A stretch of DNA of 64,000 nt from Ancylostoma caninum (GCA_037903475.1 JBAJFG010000019.1:5083001-5147000), one strand, 5' to 3'; shown: positions 43,102 through 54,994, counted from the first letter of the stretch. Numbers and translations are program-made. The notes: generated from the letters alone by a model not told the origin.

Positions 43102-46100
43102 CTGAAATACGCTAAGAGTGAGCTATCCAGTAGCCGAAGCCAAGTATAGGTGCAACTGATCCAATGGATATTTTCACCTCAGGAGGATTTTCGCGATGTT
43201 CATGAGAAAAATAGCGAGGAGAAGCTGATCGCAGTGGTATACACAATCCGTTACAAAATACAGAGAAAAATCTTTTTCCTATCCCCTTCTTTCTTCTTTC
43301 ATCGTGGAGAATTTGGGATGCCTATTGAGATATCCGCCTTAATGAGGAGCTAGGTGCCAATGGCCGATATCGGCAGCTGCAAAGCTTTGTGGCGGTTCTC
43401 TCAGTGGACATACTGGATCTTTCACGAAAGGAGGGGCTCGAAAAGGGGTATTGCTGCGTTTTTGTAGCGCATCACGTATAAAACTGTGATAAGCACTTCC
43501 TTAGTATCATTTCCGTATAAAAATCTCAAGAACATTTTTGGACTAACACGTTGCCCTAACGGTGAATTTGAGACCGTCAAGTCTCAACAAAAGCTCCAGT
43601 AGAAGCGCAGCCAGACAGCGTATAACCAATATTCCCAGGGATATTTTTGCTTCGATTACAACATTTTTACCCTAGCACATGTGCCAATCAAACTGAACAC
43701 TGCTGAACTCACATCCTGGGAATCCGGGAGTGTAATTGTTGGGCGTCGTATACGGGACGCTACTAGTATAGGTGATGTTCGAAGGCGTTGATAGAGGCAC
43801 GTGGTTGTTTCCAAGGCCGATACCCTCGAAGTTGATGTGGTTGGGGCGAGCTATCGTGTCGCCGTTCAGATCTGCCAGGGAAACGTCCTTTTCTATTTTG
43901 GGGCACTGAAAAGAGAGAGTACCTGAAACTAAAACTGGAAGCCGAACAGTAACAAACAGACACAGGTTTGTACAATCGGGATGGCGGGAAAATCGTAGTT
44001 TTCAATGGTTTCCAATGTGTTGTTCCAGAACTAAACACGAAACTACAGTTTGCTGCGCTAAATTTTGAAACTTGGAAGGAATCGAGTGTATTGGCAGCCG
44101 CAACACAGGAAGGCAACAGAAAAATGCTTATGGTAGGCGACTATCCGAATCATGTGTATGGAAAAATACGAGAAATATTCCAACCAGTGAAATATTCCCA
44201 CGCAAGTGTAGCCATTTTTATTTTCCCCCGAAAATCAAGGACTTTGCGCCTAAAGCTGCGACATCCTCGACAACAGATTTACATATCTAAATCCGCGGCA
44301 TCTCCGCCAGCTTGGTGGTCCATACATGCGTCTTATATCGCAATGGTAGTTTAAAATGACAGAAACAAGTACGCTTGTCTGGAAACTCAGAGAAAAGACT
44401 CTTAGTCTCAGGGCTAGGACTCACTAATGTATAACCGAGCAAAATCAGGCTAGCAAATTGATATTCTCGTCCTGCGTCTGTTTGCTTCACGTTGGAACGT
44501 TGGATTTCTTGGTTATAGGTAGTTTCATCTGCTGACCTTGATATCAGGCTCGAGGAAGTTGGCATCGGAATGGGCAGGCAGCTGTGGAGCCGGCAAAACT
44601 CGTTTCCGGTTCATCTCAATGTTCGGTCGGTAGTCGGACACTGGGTGAGGGTTGGCGTCTGCAAAATGGCACCGGTGACAAATCTGCGAGAAGAAACCCG
44701 TATAAGTAAGACTGTTAAAAATGCAACAACATACTCATTCCATTCATAATAGGCGGCATGGACGTTCTAATGGCCGGCATGTTCAACAGCGTTTCCCTCT
44801 CCTCGACACTCATTTTGCAATCGTGCGAGCGCAGAAAATTCTCCATCTGTGCCATCTAAACACGGCATCCATAATATGGAATAATGAGCGTAATTCTGAT
44901 CTGATTCAAAGTTTTGATGCGGAGTACTAAGTATACCAATAAGAGAAAATTTCCACAGTTCTTCTAGCTTTACATGCTTGAAATACTGCACCAACCCGGA
45001 GTAGTTTAACGACTGATCCGAAAAATACTCTGGAAAATCCTCCAATCGTTTCATGAGAAAGGGAGAAGGGTAATGGGGGGGGGGATAGAGAAGATACAAA
45101 ACAGGAGAACAGATCGCATAACTACAGCGGAAGAATTCCTAAAGCTTATAGAGCTGGTTCTGTATGAAGGCTGGGAAAGGTACAGATTGTTCCAATAAAT
45201 ACAAGATACACTGTGTTGGTCCGCAACCCTTGCAGCAACATTTATTTTTTCACTCCAGAGATTCTCGGTCTCGGATTGGAATTCTTAGGCAATACAGTGT
45301 GGTATTTAGAAAACTCTACTACTCCTCAACTACGAAAATTGGCAGATCAGGTTCCCTCTCATGAACAATAATGTTGTAATTGTTTGCGGTGGTGGTGCAA
45401 GAATTCCGGACCAACCTAATACATGGAGGATCTGAAGTCATATTTCTAACTAACCTGAGTCTTCATAGCACGAATTTCCATCTCTTTCTTCTCATTCTCT
45501 GCTTTGAACTTATCCACTTGCTGAAATATTCTCGCTATTCCGCAACGTGCAACAAGAAAGAGATATCTCAAACCTCCTGAAGATTTGTCATCAAATCGAG
45601 ACGTCGTTGACGGCATCGCGCAGCAGCTTCCTTGTTCCGCTGGCGTCTCTTGAGCTTCTTGTCCAGTTCTTCTTGATCTTCGATCTCCTACAAATACACA
45701 TTTCCACCTGCACCATTCATTTGTTAATAGTTGTACTGGTACTGGTATATCGTTTGAAGGCAGCAAGAGAGTTTAGAGCAGAAGCATTCTTGCTCAGAGA
45801 TAGATGTGCTGCTCCCGCTCGCACAGTGAAGCTCATAGCTCTTACTGAAGTTCGGGGTCGTTCATAAAGATTTTTAAATTCACCACTCCTAATTATGGAC
45901 GTCACTATTGGAAAGAACTGTTTATCTTTGTCATTATCCCATTCGTGTAGTATCTTATGAACCTTGAGAACATCGAAGAGTCGTCGTCTAGATTCAAGAG
46001 AGGCAATTTCAAGATAACGATTCCTCATTGTTGCACAAGGGATGTTTGAGTAAGAAAAACCTCCTTTCCTTTTAAGTAACTTCCTAGTGAAGTCATTTTG

Positions 46101-49100
46101 TACTCTTTCAAGTTTTGCAATATCCTTTTTCTCACATGGGTTGAATACAGTAGATCCACATCCCATTAGAGAGCGACGTACATTTTGTAGAGCTGGTAAA
46201 AGCAGATTTTGATCAGTAGTAGAAAGAGCCTTGAATATTTGGAATGTATGCGCGTGTGCCTTGCGACACATAATTCAGTAGTGTGAGGAAAAATCAAGCT
46301 TATGCTCATAGTGAAACCCTAAATCTGTAACAGAGGTGATAGCTGGCACTCCAATAGATTCAATACATAGTATGTGACCCGGATGAATGGAAATTACCAA
46401 TCCTGAGATGATAAGTTTTACCTAGTGAAAGTGATAACTGCCACTTCTTAGACCAATCAACCAAGCAATTAATGGCATCTTGTACTTTATTCTTATTTTC
46501 AAGCTCATTGATTTCTCGATACGTCAGCAACACACATCTTTCATTGTTTCTACCGTAACACTTCGTGTCCAATAGTGTAAGGGCGCTACTTGATGTGAGA
46601 CAAACAGGCAGTAAGTCGGCGAATTGGCGATTCGGCAACTAGGAAGAGGCTCTTGGGCGAACAACCGAGACAGTAATAGGAACAGGAACTCACACACAAA
46701 GACACAGTACTATCGCACTAAATCATTTGATTTCTATCTACACCGCTACTGTTTTACGTAGGTTAAGGAGCGTAAGGAGCGTGAACCCTAGAATTTCGCT
46801 GTAACAGTGAAGAAACTCGGTTTTCACTAATAGCCTCCTAGTTTAGGATAGTTTCTTGGTTAATTTCGTTAGATTCAGGAAAATATGGGAGCGTCGATTA
46901 ATGTGTAACAGATGTGAGTTATTTTACTTTAAAGTATACATATTTTTTGCTGATAAACTTACTACTAGAAAAAATCATTATTTTTTCGGACATTTAAAAA
47001 AAGTGAAGAATAGACGATCACATAATCTTCAAAAATATGTAGTAAGGAAAACTGGCTCAAGGAAAAACTCTTTTTAATCACACAAAAAGTTAACACTTTT
47101 AGTTCTTTCACAGTAACTATAAGCGTTAGAGATGAACTGTTTCAATGTACGTGCTTTCAAAATCACGAAAATTCCAGCATTATCACGACCAGAACAATGT
47201 GGGAGTCATTGTTCGCAAACAGAGTAGTGAGTCACCCATAACAAGGTGTTTCCCAACGAATCAACAGAGCTAAAACATGTAGCTGCAAACCTGTAAAACC
47301 CTAGATCCTCCATATCATCGCACATACATAATAGATAATCACACGATAGATATGTATAAATGGAATACTACAGCACCACCATTAGCGCTTCCTCTCTCTC
47401 TCTCTATCCCCCCACCCCCCCCCCCCGTAGTAAAAAGAGTTCTTTGGCAATCCTTCAATCCTTGACCATCCTGGCCCAGCAAGCCAGACTCCTTGGTCCG
47501 TACCCAAAAATTTTTGCATGCTGAATCACCGTCCCACGCGCACGATAGATTGTCATCGTCGCGGATTAGCAGTTTTCTTTATTTGTATCGAAGACGATCT
47601 GACTTTGCATGACTCAGCGCACGCTAAAAACCAGTTCCACTCCTGGCATGATCCCAGGGTCTAAGCGAAGCCTTCGGCAAGGTGTCAACTTTTAAAAACG
47701 TGCAGAATTAGGTACTTTTGCTGAGGGAACTGAGGAACAACAATGTGGTGAGTGATTGCGAAAGCGGATTACTAACTGTAGGTGGCAAAAGGTTATGCAC
47801 ATATGTACAGTCATCGCCGTAGAATCTGAAAAATTTCGCGGGATTCGCGTCTTTCGCGGGATTTGCGGGATTTTCTCGTAACTTGCTTGAAAATGATTTA
47901 TTTTGAGAGGGAAAGGAACTATGAGGTCTTATACAATGTCCTGCTCATGCTCACACACTAATCGCATCCGATTTCCAGCAGCTGTCAGCAAATATTTCAA
48001 TAAATTCGTTAATTACCTTGACCCCGCCCACTAATTGAGGTCAGACGCTAAAATTTTCACATTTTTTGCTTACAACTAACTAATTGGACATCTGGGACAG
48101 ATTTTAATGGCAGTATCGTTTTCAGGATTCGACGACGTATAGCTTGATGCGAAAATTATTCGGAAACCTCACAGTTTTTTTCATCCGCAAAATAATGCAT
48201 TTTCTCCAAATTGCATGGCTTTTTTCAGCTGATAGAAGAAGTCTGGGGAGCTATGCTGATCCTATCGGGATTTTCAGCAAACACATATTGATGTGCTGTG
48301 CACTGTGGTAAGCTTGCTTCGACTACTCGATTATAAGCTTGCTGCAAATTTAATGATATGAGCAAAACCATTAGAATTTGTGGCAATTAATCAGCAAATT
48401 TTCTCCTTGGTAAATTTCCTTTTTAGGTGTGTTTAGGGGAGGAAGTAAATTACTCTACGCTTTAACTGTCGCACAGGTTTTCTCCTGTAATCACGACACC
48501 CTAAGCTGAATAACCCTGCTTCAAAAAGGCCAAAAATTAAGTGTGTGAATGTATTAGCACCAGATTTCGAAGTTAGGTTTGCTCAGAAACGCTCGCTACT
48601 CAACATTTGCGCTAAAACTGATGAACACTATTGAACGAAGTTGATTGCTCCTTGTATTGACCCCAATGACCTTTCTTCAATTCCAGGTGCAGAGGGTTCG
48701 TCGCGCCCTGGACGCGGGCTCAGTGAGGTGGCGGGGGTATGTTAGCACCTCAAACATTGTCCTCAGGCATATTTGGTTGTTTTCACGCATATCAGTGAAC
48801 TCGGTCAGGTACTAGAAAACACGTTGTATGGTTTCTACAATAAAACCTTCAAGAAAATTTTTTCACAAAAATTCGCGTTTTCATCATTTCAAAGCTTCTT
48901 TTCTAGCTTCACAACTGTCCACTCGGTTTCTCGCTCCTCATACACGGTACTCACATCCCAAAGTAGTTCAAATGACTAATGCTTCACATCGGTGCCCCAC
49001 GATCACGAAGAAAAATTCTGCCGAACCTCGCTGCTACGCGGCTGAAGCTATGCGAAAGTGCATCTCTTGTCATATTTGATACCAGGTTTTTCTGTTTAAA

Positions 49101-52100
49101 GAAATATGGGTGGGATCTGTGAAATTTCATCGATATTAGAGGTTGTTTTTAATGTGTATGAAGTGCGAGAAACCGAGTGGACAGTTGTGAAGCTAGAAAA
49201 GAAGCTTTGAAATGATGAAAACGCGAATTTTTGTGAAAAAATTTTCTTCGTTCAACAACTTCGTTCAATAGTGTTCATCAGTTTTAGTGCAAATGTTGAG
49301 TAGCGAGCGTTTCTGAGCAAACCTAACTTCGAAATCTGATGCTAGTACATTCACGCACTTAATTTTTGGCCTTTTTGAAGCAGGGTTATTCAGCTTAGGG
49401 TGTCGTGATTACAGGAGAAAACCTGTGCGACAGTTAAAGCGTAGAGTAGTTTACTTCCTCCCCTAAACACACCTGAAAAGGAAATCTACCAAGCAGAAAA
49501 TTTGCTGATTAATTGCCACAAATTCTAATGGTTTTGCTCATATCACTAACTTTGCAGCAAGCCTATAATCGAGTAGTCGAAGCAAGCTTACCACAGTGCA
49601 CAGCACATCAATATGTGTTTGCTGAAAATCCCGATAGGATCAGCGTAGCTCCCCAGACTTCTTCTATCAGCTGAAAAAAGCCATGCAATTTGGAGAAAAT
49701 GCATTATTTTGCGGATGAAAAAAACTGTGAGGTTTCCGAATAATTTTCGCATCAAGCTATACGTCGTCGAATCCTAAAAACGATACTGCCATTAAAATCT
49801 GTCCCAGATGTCCAATTAGTTAGTTGTAAGCAAAAAATGTGAAAATTTTAGCGTCTGACCTCAATTAGTGGGCGGGGTCAAGGTAATTAACGAATTTATT
49901 GAAATATTTGCTGACAGCTGCTGGAAATCGGAGGCGATTAAGGTGTGAGCACGAGCAGGACATTGTATAAGACCTCGTAGTTCTTCTTCCTCTTAAAATA
50001 AATCATTTTTAAGCAAGTTACGAGAAAATCCCGCAAATCCCGCGAAAGACGCGAATCCCGCGAAATTTTTCAGATTCTACGGCGATGACTGTATATGGAA
50101 TGAATTGCTAAGAAAGCAGAATTATGTGGAGAAGAACTTCTAGAACCTATAACTAACAGCTGATTTAAAGCTACACTTGGCTACTCATCTGACCAATAGG
50201 TCCAGTTTTAGGTACGGCTACCGAAAGATATGGTGAAAAGAACACATATAAAAAAATGTAAAGCAACTGATTGTCTCCAAACGAAGCTAACTGACGAAAA
50301 GAGCGGATATCCCTTCCTTAAAACCTTTTCTATCCTCAGTACTAGATCATAATAATGGAACAGTCGTGTCGTAGAGGGAACCACAGCGATGACTCATGCA
50401 AACTGCTATTTGCGCTCGGACATTCAGGACGCTGCTCCCATGCAAATTGTGCATGTAGGTGCGACTCGATCAACGAACATGTAAAAATAAATGAATATTC
50501 GTGGAGATCAGACAGAAAACTGATGGAATGAAACTACTCTTTGCCAAAGATGACTCAGAGTTCGGCATGCAACGGTAGATTTATAGGGAGTGGTTACTAA
50601 GGAGGGGGTATTTCTGGAAGATCATAGACTCCTATCGAAAATGAGATGCACTCATGTTTGAAGGGATTCAGAGCAATTATACTAATAGGAAATTGTTCAT
50701 TAAAACAAGTTGAAGTTTCCATTATTTTTTCTTTTTCATTTCTAATTCCAGTAGATTTCCAAGCATCAGAAAAACTCGCCTTGGCCTACCAACCCTCGAA
50801 TCCAGACGTTCAATCCTTGACACTTGCATTGTATAAAATCTGCTCAAAATTAAAACTAATGACACCCTCATGAACAAGGGATAGCCCATTCAAGATCTCA
50901 TTTCATAATCAACAGACTTAGTGTTGAAAAATCACGAAAACGAAAATCAAGAAAGAAAGGAACAGTTCAACTTCCGTTTCGTACGGCTTTCTTATGCGGA
51001 AATCGAGCAAAACGCCTATTTAGTCTATCGACCAGTGCTCCTAAGCCTGGATTTGAATTAAGGGCGACTTGTTTTACTGCCAGGGCAGTGTCTGCATGCA
51101 CAATAATGAGATGCCCCGGCCAAGGGTTCCAGTACTTCTTTTGGAGCTGTCATGTCTAAGATATGTGTGGCAGTCAAATTGATTACTACACTCCTTCATC
51201 TTGCTAGTAACTGTTCAACCAGAACTTATTTGTCTGAATTGTGTATTCATGGCGTTGTAAACAAGATGCAATAGATCAACCAATCAAACAACCGCGAAAG
51301 TACAGTTCAAGTAAGCTCAAAACCCAACCTAACCTGAAGAACCTTACAAAAACCAGTTACGAGTTTTGAAAGTTATAGATTTACAGGCAGAATGTGTAGG
51401 AATTCGCATGCAAAAATTGAAATTTGTGCGTAAAAAAAATGTACTTCTGCCATTGCCACGCTTGGCATTACAATTATGGGGGAGGAGGGGAGTGGGAGGT
51501 TGCTGAGGCAGGAGAGAATTCTGAGCTGAAGCCTTCAAACGCTGGTAAGAAAAAGCATGCGACTGCTGCATGGATTGTTTCATGCGGGCGCTATCCAAAG
51601 AATATGCTCTAAAGACTCTAACAAAGTCAAAAGACCTGTGACATATTGCTTCTTTCCTCCAAATCCTACGTGAGGACTGTAGCGAAACTACAAGAATGAT
51701 GCAGAACGCAAGAAAGCAGACAGAAGCGAATCCGACATTCGCCAAATTAGAAGTAAAAACTCCAGAATACGGTACTGGCCACTATTCTGCCGGAAAGTTT
51801 GTCCATAAGCGCACATAAAGCTGATAAATCATTGTGGAAAGAGATCAGTATGAGAAATGAAGAGCAAGAGCTCAAATAAAAACCTGCCAAGAATACATAT
51901 ATAATGGCAATACTTCAAAAAAAAAAGGTTCTTGGAGGAAGTCCAACTCAGGAATCTCAGAAATTATATTTAATGGATGAGGTTCAAATTTAGAAGTCCG
52001 AGAGTAACAATCACCGCTTGACTCGAACTCAACACGACAAAACCATGACTAATCCTTAAACAACCAACTGGTTCTGCAACGACACTCAATACGTTGAATA

Positions 52101-54444
52101 ACCACGATTTTTGGAAGCGACATTGAAGATCCTCACCGGTCCCATTTCGAATTCCTTGGGTCGTCGTCCACCGGTCTTCCTCGCTCCTCCCATGTACTGC
52201 GGGTTCAAGTCGTATTGCAACGGCCCTCGCGGGTATCCAAATCCGGGCGGAGCGAGCGGGTTTAGACGATTGCCTGCAATTCTCATCACAATATACCTGT
52301 TCATCACCTGTGAATTTCTATATATGTCCGTTTTGCAATCAAGGAAGATCAATGCAGAAAAAAGATGGGAAGGTGACGAAGGATAACTGCCTGCTGACGT
52401 AAATGCGACAGGACGTTCTTTTTTCGGAACAAGATAAACGTTTTTAAAGCGGAATTACCATTGTCAACAGTGCCCACGCATCGATTCTAGTAAAACCGTC
52501 AACAGTGAGAATGGTCTCATTGCTGGGAAAGGGGGAAGGGAGCGGGGAGATTCAGGAATTTTCTCGGGAAGCTGCTACCCAACCCGCAAACCCAGTGCGC
52601 ACGAATTTCCCAAGCAAAGATCGCGTATTCAATCCGAAAACACGCTAGCGTGCATTCAAATAAATAAATAAATAAATAAATAAATCCGACACACAATAAG
52701 GGAGGAAAACGGATGTTGCAGGGGGGAGAGGCACAGTAAGTCATGGCCCAAGAATCTCGTCCATTCTGGTCAATCGGGAGGGCAACATTCTTCTCCGGTA
52801 GGTTAGTGAACCTCGCTGTAGATGGAAAACAATCCAAAATCAAGTCAAATTCCATGAGAGCTGCGACGTTCCAAACCTTTTCGAGTTTCAATCATTTTCA
52901 ACTATCCAACCTTTCCATTGTTTCCTTCCAGCAAACAATTGAAAAGGAACAAACGAATAGAACTCATACCTATCGCAGGATTTCCAATGGGCGATGTAAG
53001 CGGTGGCGCAAGCGTCGAAGAACAGCTGGAGTCCGCTGGTGACGGTTGTGTGAACTAAAGAGTACCATATTAGAAATTGGCAATGCACGAAAGTTCGTAT
53101 GAATGCAGAAAAGCCTTTCCCGTGGTTTGGTTATTTGTAAGCTGGCTTGGTTATTTGGACACACATGGAAAGATCATTTCTCAGCTTTTCCAATAAATAT
53201 ATTTTCCTTCATTCAGCGCAAATTTGAACTCTAGAAAGCAATGTTTTTTATAAGGTAGTACAAGGGTAACATGATCTGCAAGAGTGCAGTATTCACTACT
53301 TGAATAGTGGTTAATAAATAGTTAAACATCTAGAAAACATTTACATAGCAAATATTTTTTTTATTCATGGCTGCCCTCAAGGTTCAATATAGGGCAATCC
53401 GCACTTTAAAAAAATGCCAGCAGAACAAAACTAACTAAAATTATTGTAAGAACTGCAAAGGAAACGCTATATTAATAAGAAGATTTGAACTGATGCCTAG
53501 GAGAAACTGCTATCATTTCTGTAAGTTCTTCTGAAAGTAAAGGGTTTCTGCTGTGGACCAGTCTCATTAGCTCATTCAACTTATGGAAACTCCAAATTCA
53601 GAGCTGAAAAACACAACATGTATGCTCCATGAAGACATTAGGAAAATAATTTTTGCAGACTTTAGAACCTGAAGTTGCGCTGTCCTATAGCGAAATGACT
53701 GCTGTCAACTGAGAGGGAACTCCTGCACGACACCAATTTCTAGCGAGTTTTCTGGAACTTCAATGGTCCATAAGGAGGCGGATCGAACCGTTCATCCAGG
53801 GACTCGAGGCATAACACCGAATTGTCAAGCATGGCTGAACCTGGCCATCGGGGTTGATTCTGTGCAGAGAAAGATGCTGTTCCCTCCCCCCCCCCCCTTA
53901 GTAGCTTGGCTAAATTCAGTTGAGAAGCTAGTTTAAAACATCTTTTGTAAACATTTTCCGACAAAAGAAGTCTCACGGGCCAAATTTAGCCATGTAGGAA
54001 GAGGAGGAATCCAGCCTCTGATACTATGCCTCAGGAAGTTGCAAACATTGCAGCAAGAAAACTTCGACGTTAAAGGCGAAGAAAAGTGCGAAGCGCAACG
54101 CTACAGTAATCCGTCAGGAGTCCAAGATGTTGAGCAAATAGTCACGAGCGGCGATGGCGTTAAGTGCGCGCGATTTTCAATTGATAGGATCGGTACTTTT
54201 GTTGCTCTGACACAATCGATGTGCATTCTTCTTATAGCGAAGTTCAAACCATCGCAGTCTACAACAATTCAACTGGTTGTGTTCGACAACGAAATGGAGG
54301 AATGGAATATTGCAACGTTGACGTCAGCAGAATCAGCGCAGATCCCCCTACCCCGGAAATCCACAGAAAACCCACTCGGCATGAAGGGCGTTGCTGATAG
54401 CTGCAGCTGGGTCGCTGATGATCGTCGTAAGGATGTCGAGACAT
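42983..54444 (-). CDS. fos-1: FOS-1 bZIP transcription factor (AP-1 subunit), multi-exon gene
   Basis: Minus-strand exons: 54444-54376 (probable first exon), 53054-52970, 52273-52137, 45687-45574, 45520-45455, 44855-44735, 44658-44537, 43905-43713 and 43101-42983. Phases agree at every junction (0,1,0,0,0,1,0,1), giving about 340 residues. The N-terminal part is Pro/Ser-rich. GRRPKEFE precedes the basic region RRQRNKEAAARCRQRRLDL, followed by a leucine zipper across three exons, a Pro/Asn-rich C-terminal part and the ending SEADLRAL. FOS proteins dimerise with JUN and bind AP-1 sites in the nucleus; in C. elegans FOS-1 drives anchor-cell invasion. The 6.4 kb intron before the basic region holds a LINE and a giant foldback element. 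The gene symbol rests on recognising the basic region; the 5' end is the least certain part and alternative first exons are likely. Confidence 0.9.
43713..43905 (-). CDS. fos-1: fos-1 exon: C-terminal Asn/Thr/Pro-rich region
   Basis: Acceptor TCTTTTCAG. Contains CPKIEKDVSLADLNGDTIAR, NHINFEGIGLGNNHVPLS and SVPYTTPNNYTPGFPG, then one base before GTGAGT. Read-through would give a stop 13 codons later; splicing to 43101 gives a better FOS-like end. Confidence 0.85.
44407..44530. mobile_element. MITE family C remnant abutting a fos-1 splice donor
   Basis: The left end GGGCTAGGACTCACTAATG with AACCGAGCAAA and the right end TTGGTTATAGGTAGTTTCAT are diverged family C ends. The right end stops about seven bases from the end of exon 44658-44537. 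Confidence 0.6.
44537..44658 (-). CDS. fos-1: fos-1 exon: C-terminal region
   Basis: Acceptor TTTTGCAG; reads ANPHPVSDYRPNIEMNRKR and LPAPQLPAHSDANFLEPDIK. A second possible acceptor 20 bases upstream gives an early stop, so this one is preferred. The donor GTCAGC lies directly beside a MITE remnant. Confidence 0.82.
44735..44855 (-). CDS. fos-1: fos-1 exon: end of zipper
   Basis: Begins MAQMENFLRSHDCKMSVEER after a GTTTAG acceptor, which completes the zipper helix, and continues ETLLNMPAIRTSMPPIMNGM. The donor is GTATGT, leaving one base. Confidence 0.9.
45455..45520 (-). CDS. fos-1: fos-1 exon: central leucine zipper
   Basis: 22 codons: QVDKFKAENEKKEMEIRAMK with TQ. A charged, helical heptad stretch continuing the zipper. 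ATTTCAG acceptor, GTTAGT donor, phase 0 on both sides. The intron separating it from the basic-region exon is only 53 bp. Confidence 0.93.
45574..45687 (-). CDS. fos-1: fos-1 exon: basic region and zipper start
   Basis: 38 codons between a TTTGTAG acceptor and a GTTTGAG donor. Contains EELDKKLKRRQRNKEAAARC and RQRRLDLMTNLQE. The bZIP invariant pattern NxxAAxxCR is present as NKEAAARCR; the cysteine is typical of FOS/JUN. Confidence 0.96.
45715..46640 (-). mobile_element. 5'-truncated CR1-like LINE in a fos-1 intron (same strand)
   Basis: Two minus-strand blocks: 46638-46360 (ending KNKVQDAINCLVDWSKKWQL, SLSLGKTYHLRIGN) and 46271-45717. The second contains LERVQNDFTRKL, YLEIASLESRRRLFDVLKVH and FTVRAGAAHLSLSKNASALN. 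These are the reverse-transcriptase tail and C-terminal domain of CR1-like LINEs. A stop near 46272 separates the blocks, and the FADD catalytic box upstream is degraded. 5' truncation with the 3' end kept is the normal result of target-primed insertion. The 3' end lies about 28 bases upstream of the basic-region exon. Confidence 0.85.
46641..47805. other. fos-1 intron sequence, no further feature
   Basis: CT-rich tract followed by a poly-C run at 47391-47426. No accepted frame. Confidence 0.4.
47806..50093. mobile_element. giant foldback element (2.29 kb near-palindrome) in a fos-1 intron
   Basis: The left end TACAGTCATCGCCGTAGAAT is mirrored exactly at the right end. Arms of about 1.1 kb are inverted copies with few differences: GCGGGATTCGCGTCTTTCGC / GCGAAAGACGCGAATCCCGC near the ends, and TTCACAACTGTCCACTCGG mirrored close to the centre. 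The left arm has about 210 extra bases (48646-48855) absent from the right. TACAG ends fit Tc1/mariner-type mobilisation. No coding capacity. Confidence 0.92.
50094..52136. other. fos-1 intron sequence, no accepted gene
   Basis: A 133-codon minus frame (51745-51344) begins at TTG, not ATG, with a hydrophobic start (GFASVCFLAFCIILVVSL). It has no splice support and was not accepted. Confidence 0.4.
52137..52273 (-). CDS. fos-1: fos-1 exon: region preceding the basic domain
   Basis: An AATTGCAG acceptor and a GTGAGG donor. Encodes NRLNPLAPPGFGYPRG and, later, YMGGARKTGGRRPKEFEMGP. The GGRRPK motif before the basic region is characteristic of FOS proteins. It ends in phase 0, exactly matching the basic-region exon 6.4 kb away. 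Confidence 0.88.
52274..52969. other. fos-1 intron with (AAAT)n microsatellite
   Basis: An AAAT run of about 25 bases at 52659-52684. A minus frame at 52891-52517 passes through the microsatellite and is not accepted. Confidence 0.45.
52970..53054 (-). CDS. fos-1: fos-1 exon: Ser/Pro-rich N-terminal region
   Basis: A CTCTTTAG acceptor and a GTATGAG donor. It encodes FTQPSPADSSCSSTLAPPLT with SPIGNPAI and leaves one base. A different frame also stays open, but only this one joins the next exon in phase. Confidence 0.7.
53745..53863 (-). CDS. possible alternative exon between fos-1 exons 1 and 2
   Basis: A CTGCACAG acceptor precedes NQPRWPGSAMLDNSVLCLES and LDERFDPPPYGPLKFQKTR, then TAG. It starts in phase 0 like its neighbours and looks protein-like, but it ends in a stop without a usable donor. 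It could be the end of a short isoform, an exon of another gene, or chance. Confidence 0.3.
54376..54444 (-). CDS. fos-1: fos-1 probable first coding exon
   Basis: The ATG at 54444 opens MSRHPYDDHQRPSCSYQQ and a further five residues, ending in phase 0 at CGA|GTGGGT. Its His/Gln/Ser/Tyr composition suits a FOS N-terminus, and the phase fits the exon at 53054. Not proven; other upstream starts are possible. Confidence 0.45.
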
Positions 54445-54994
54445 TCTGATGGCACCAAGGCAAACACTGACAGTGACCTATCAGTCTGGGCACCACACTG
54501 ATTTATTAAGATTAATCAATAGGTACAGAATATGCTTTGGTGGAGAGGGGTGGGCCGGCCAGCTCCAACTATGACTCATCGATACAAATACCATACGCGT
54601 GGGGGTGGGGCGCTGCAGGAGAAAGTGGAAGCGAAATCGCCAAACCCGCAGCCGACGACCGACCGGCGGCGGGCAAAGTACGGAAGAGCGTGAAGCTCGG
54701 CACAAATCATGAAAGGAAGCTCAGGATGCTAGATGGTATACAGGAGGTCAAATCCTAGAAGGTTTGACAGAAAACTGCCAGTATCCCAGAGGGCCTCATT
54801 AGACGCAATTATGAATTACCTGTTTCCTTCTGAATTTAGTTCCTCATTTCTTTTCTTCTTTCTTTTGAACTGTTGGATATACGGCGTTTTTTCACCCGAG
54901 CAAATCAATGCAGAAGATGAAATTAGTGAATTGATGCATACTACATCCAGAAAGAATGCTCTTTAGCATAATTTCTCAAAGCCCATAACCTTTT
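54445..54994. promoter_or_regulatory. 5' flank of the proposed fos-1 start
   Basis: Upstream (minus strand) of the proposed ATG. A GC-rich block at 54540-54700 stands out from AT-rich surroundings and could be promoter or a further exon. No specific site is claimed. Confidence 0.2.

Noticed and set aside
44651..44680. Alternative acceptor for the fos-1 exon at 44658
   Set aside because: Using CTCGCAG at 44679 gives a stop after about 20 codons. TTTTGCAG at 44659 keeps the frame into the next exon.
51344..51745. 133-codon minus frame with a signal-peptide-like start inside a fos-1 intron
   Set aside because: It starts at TTG with no ATG, has no acceptor in phase and its C-terminal half is low-quality sequence rich in rare patterns.
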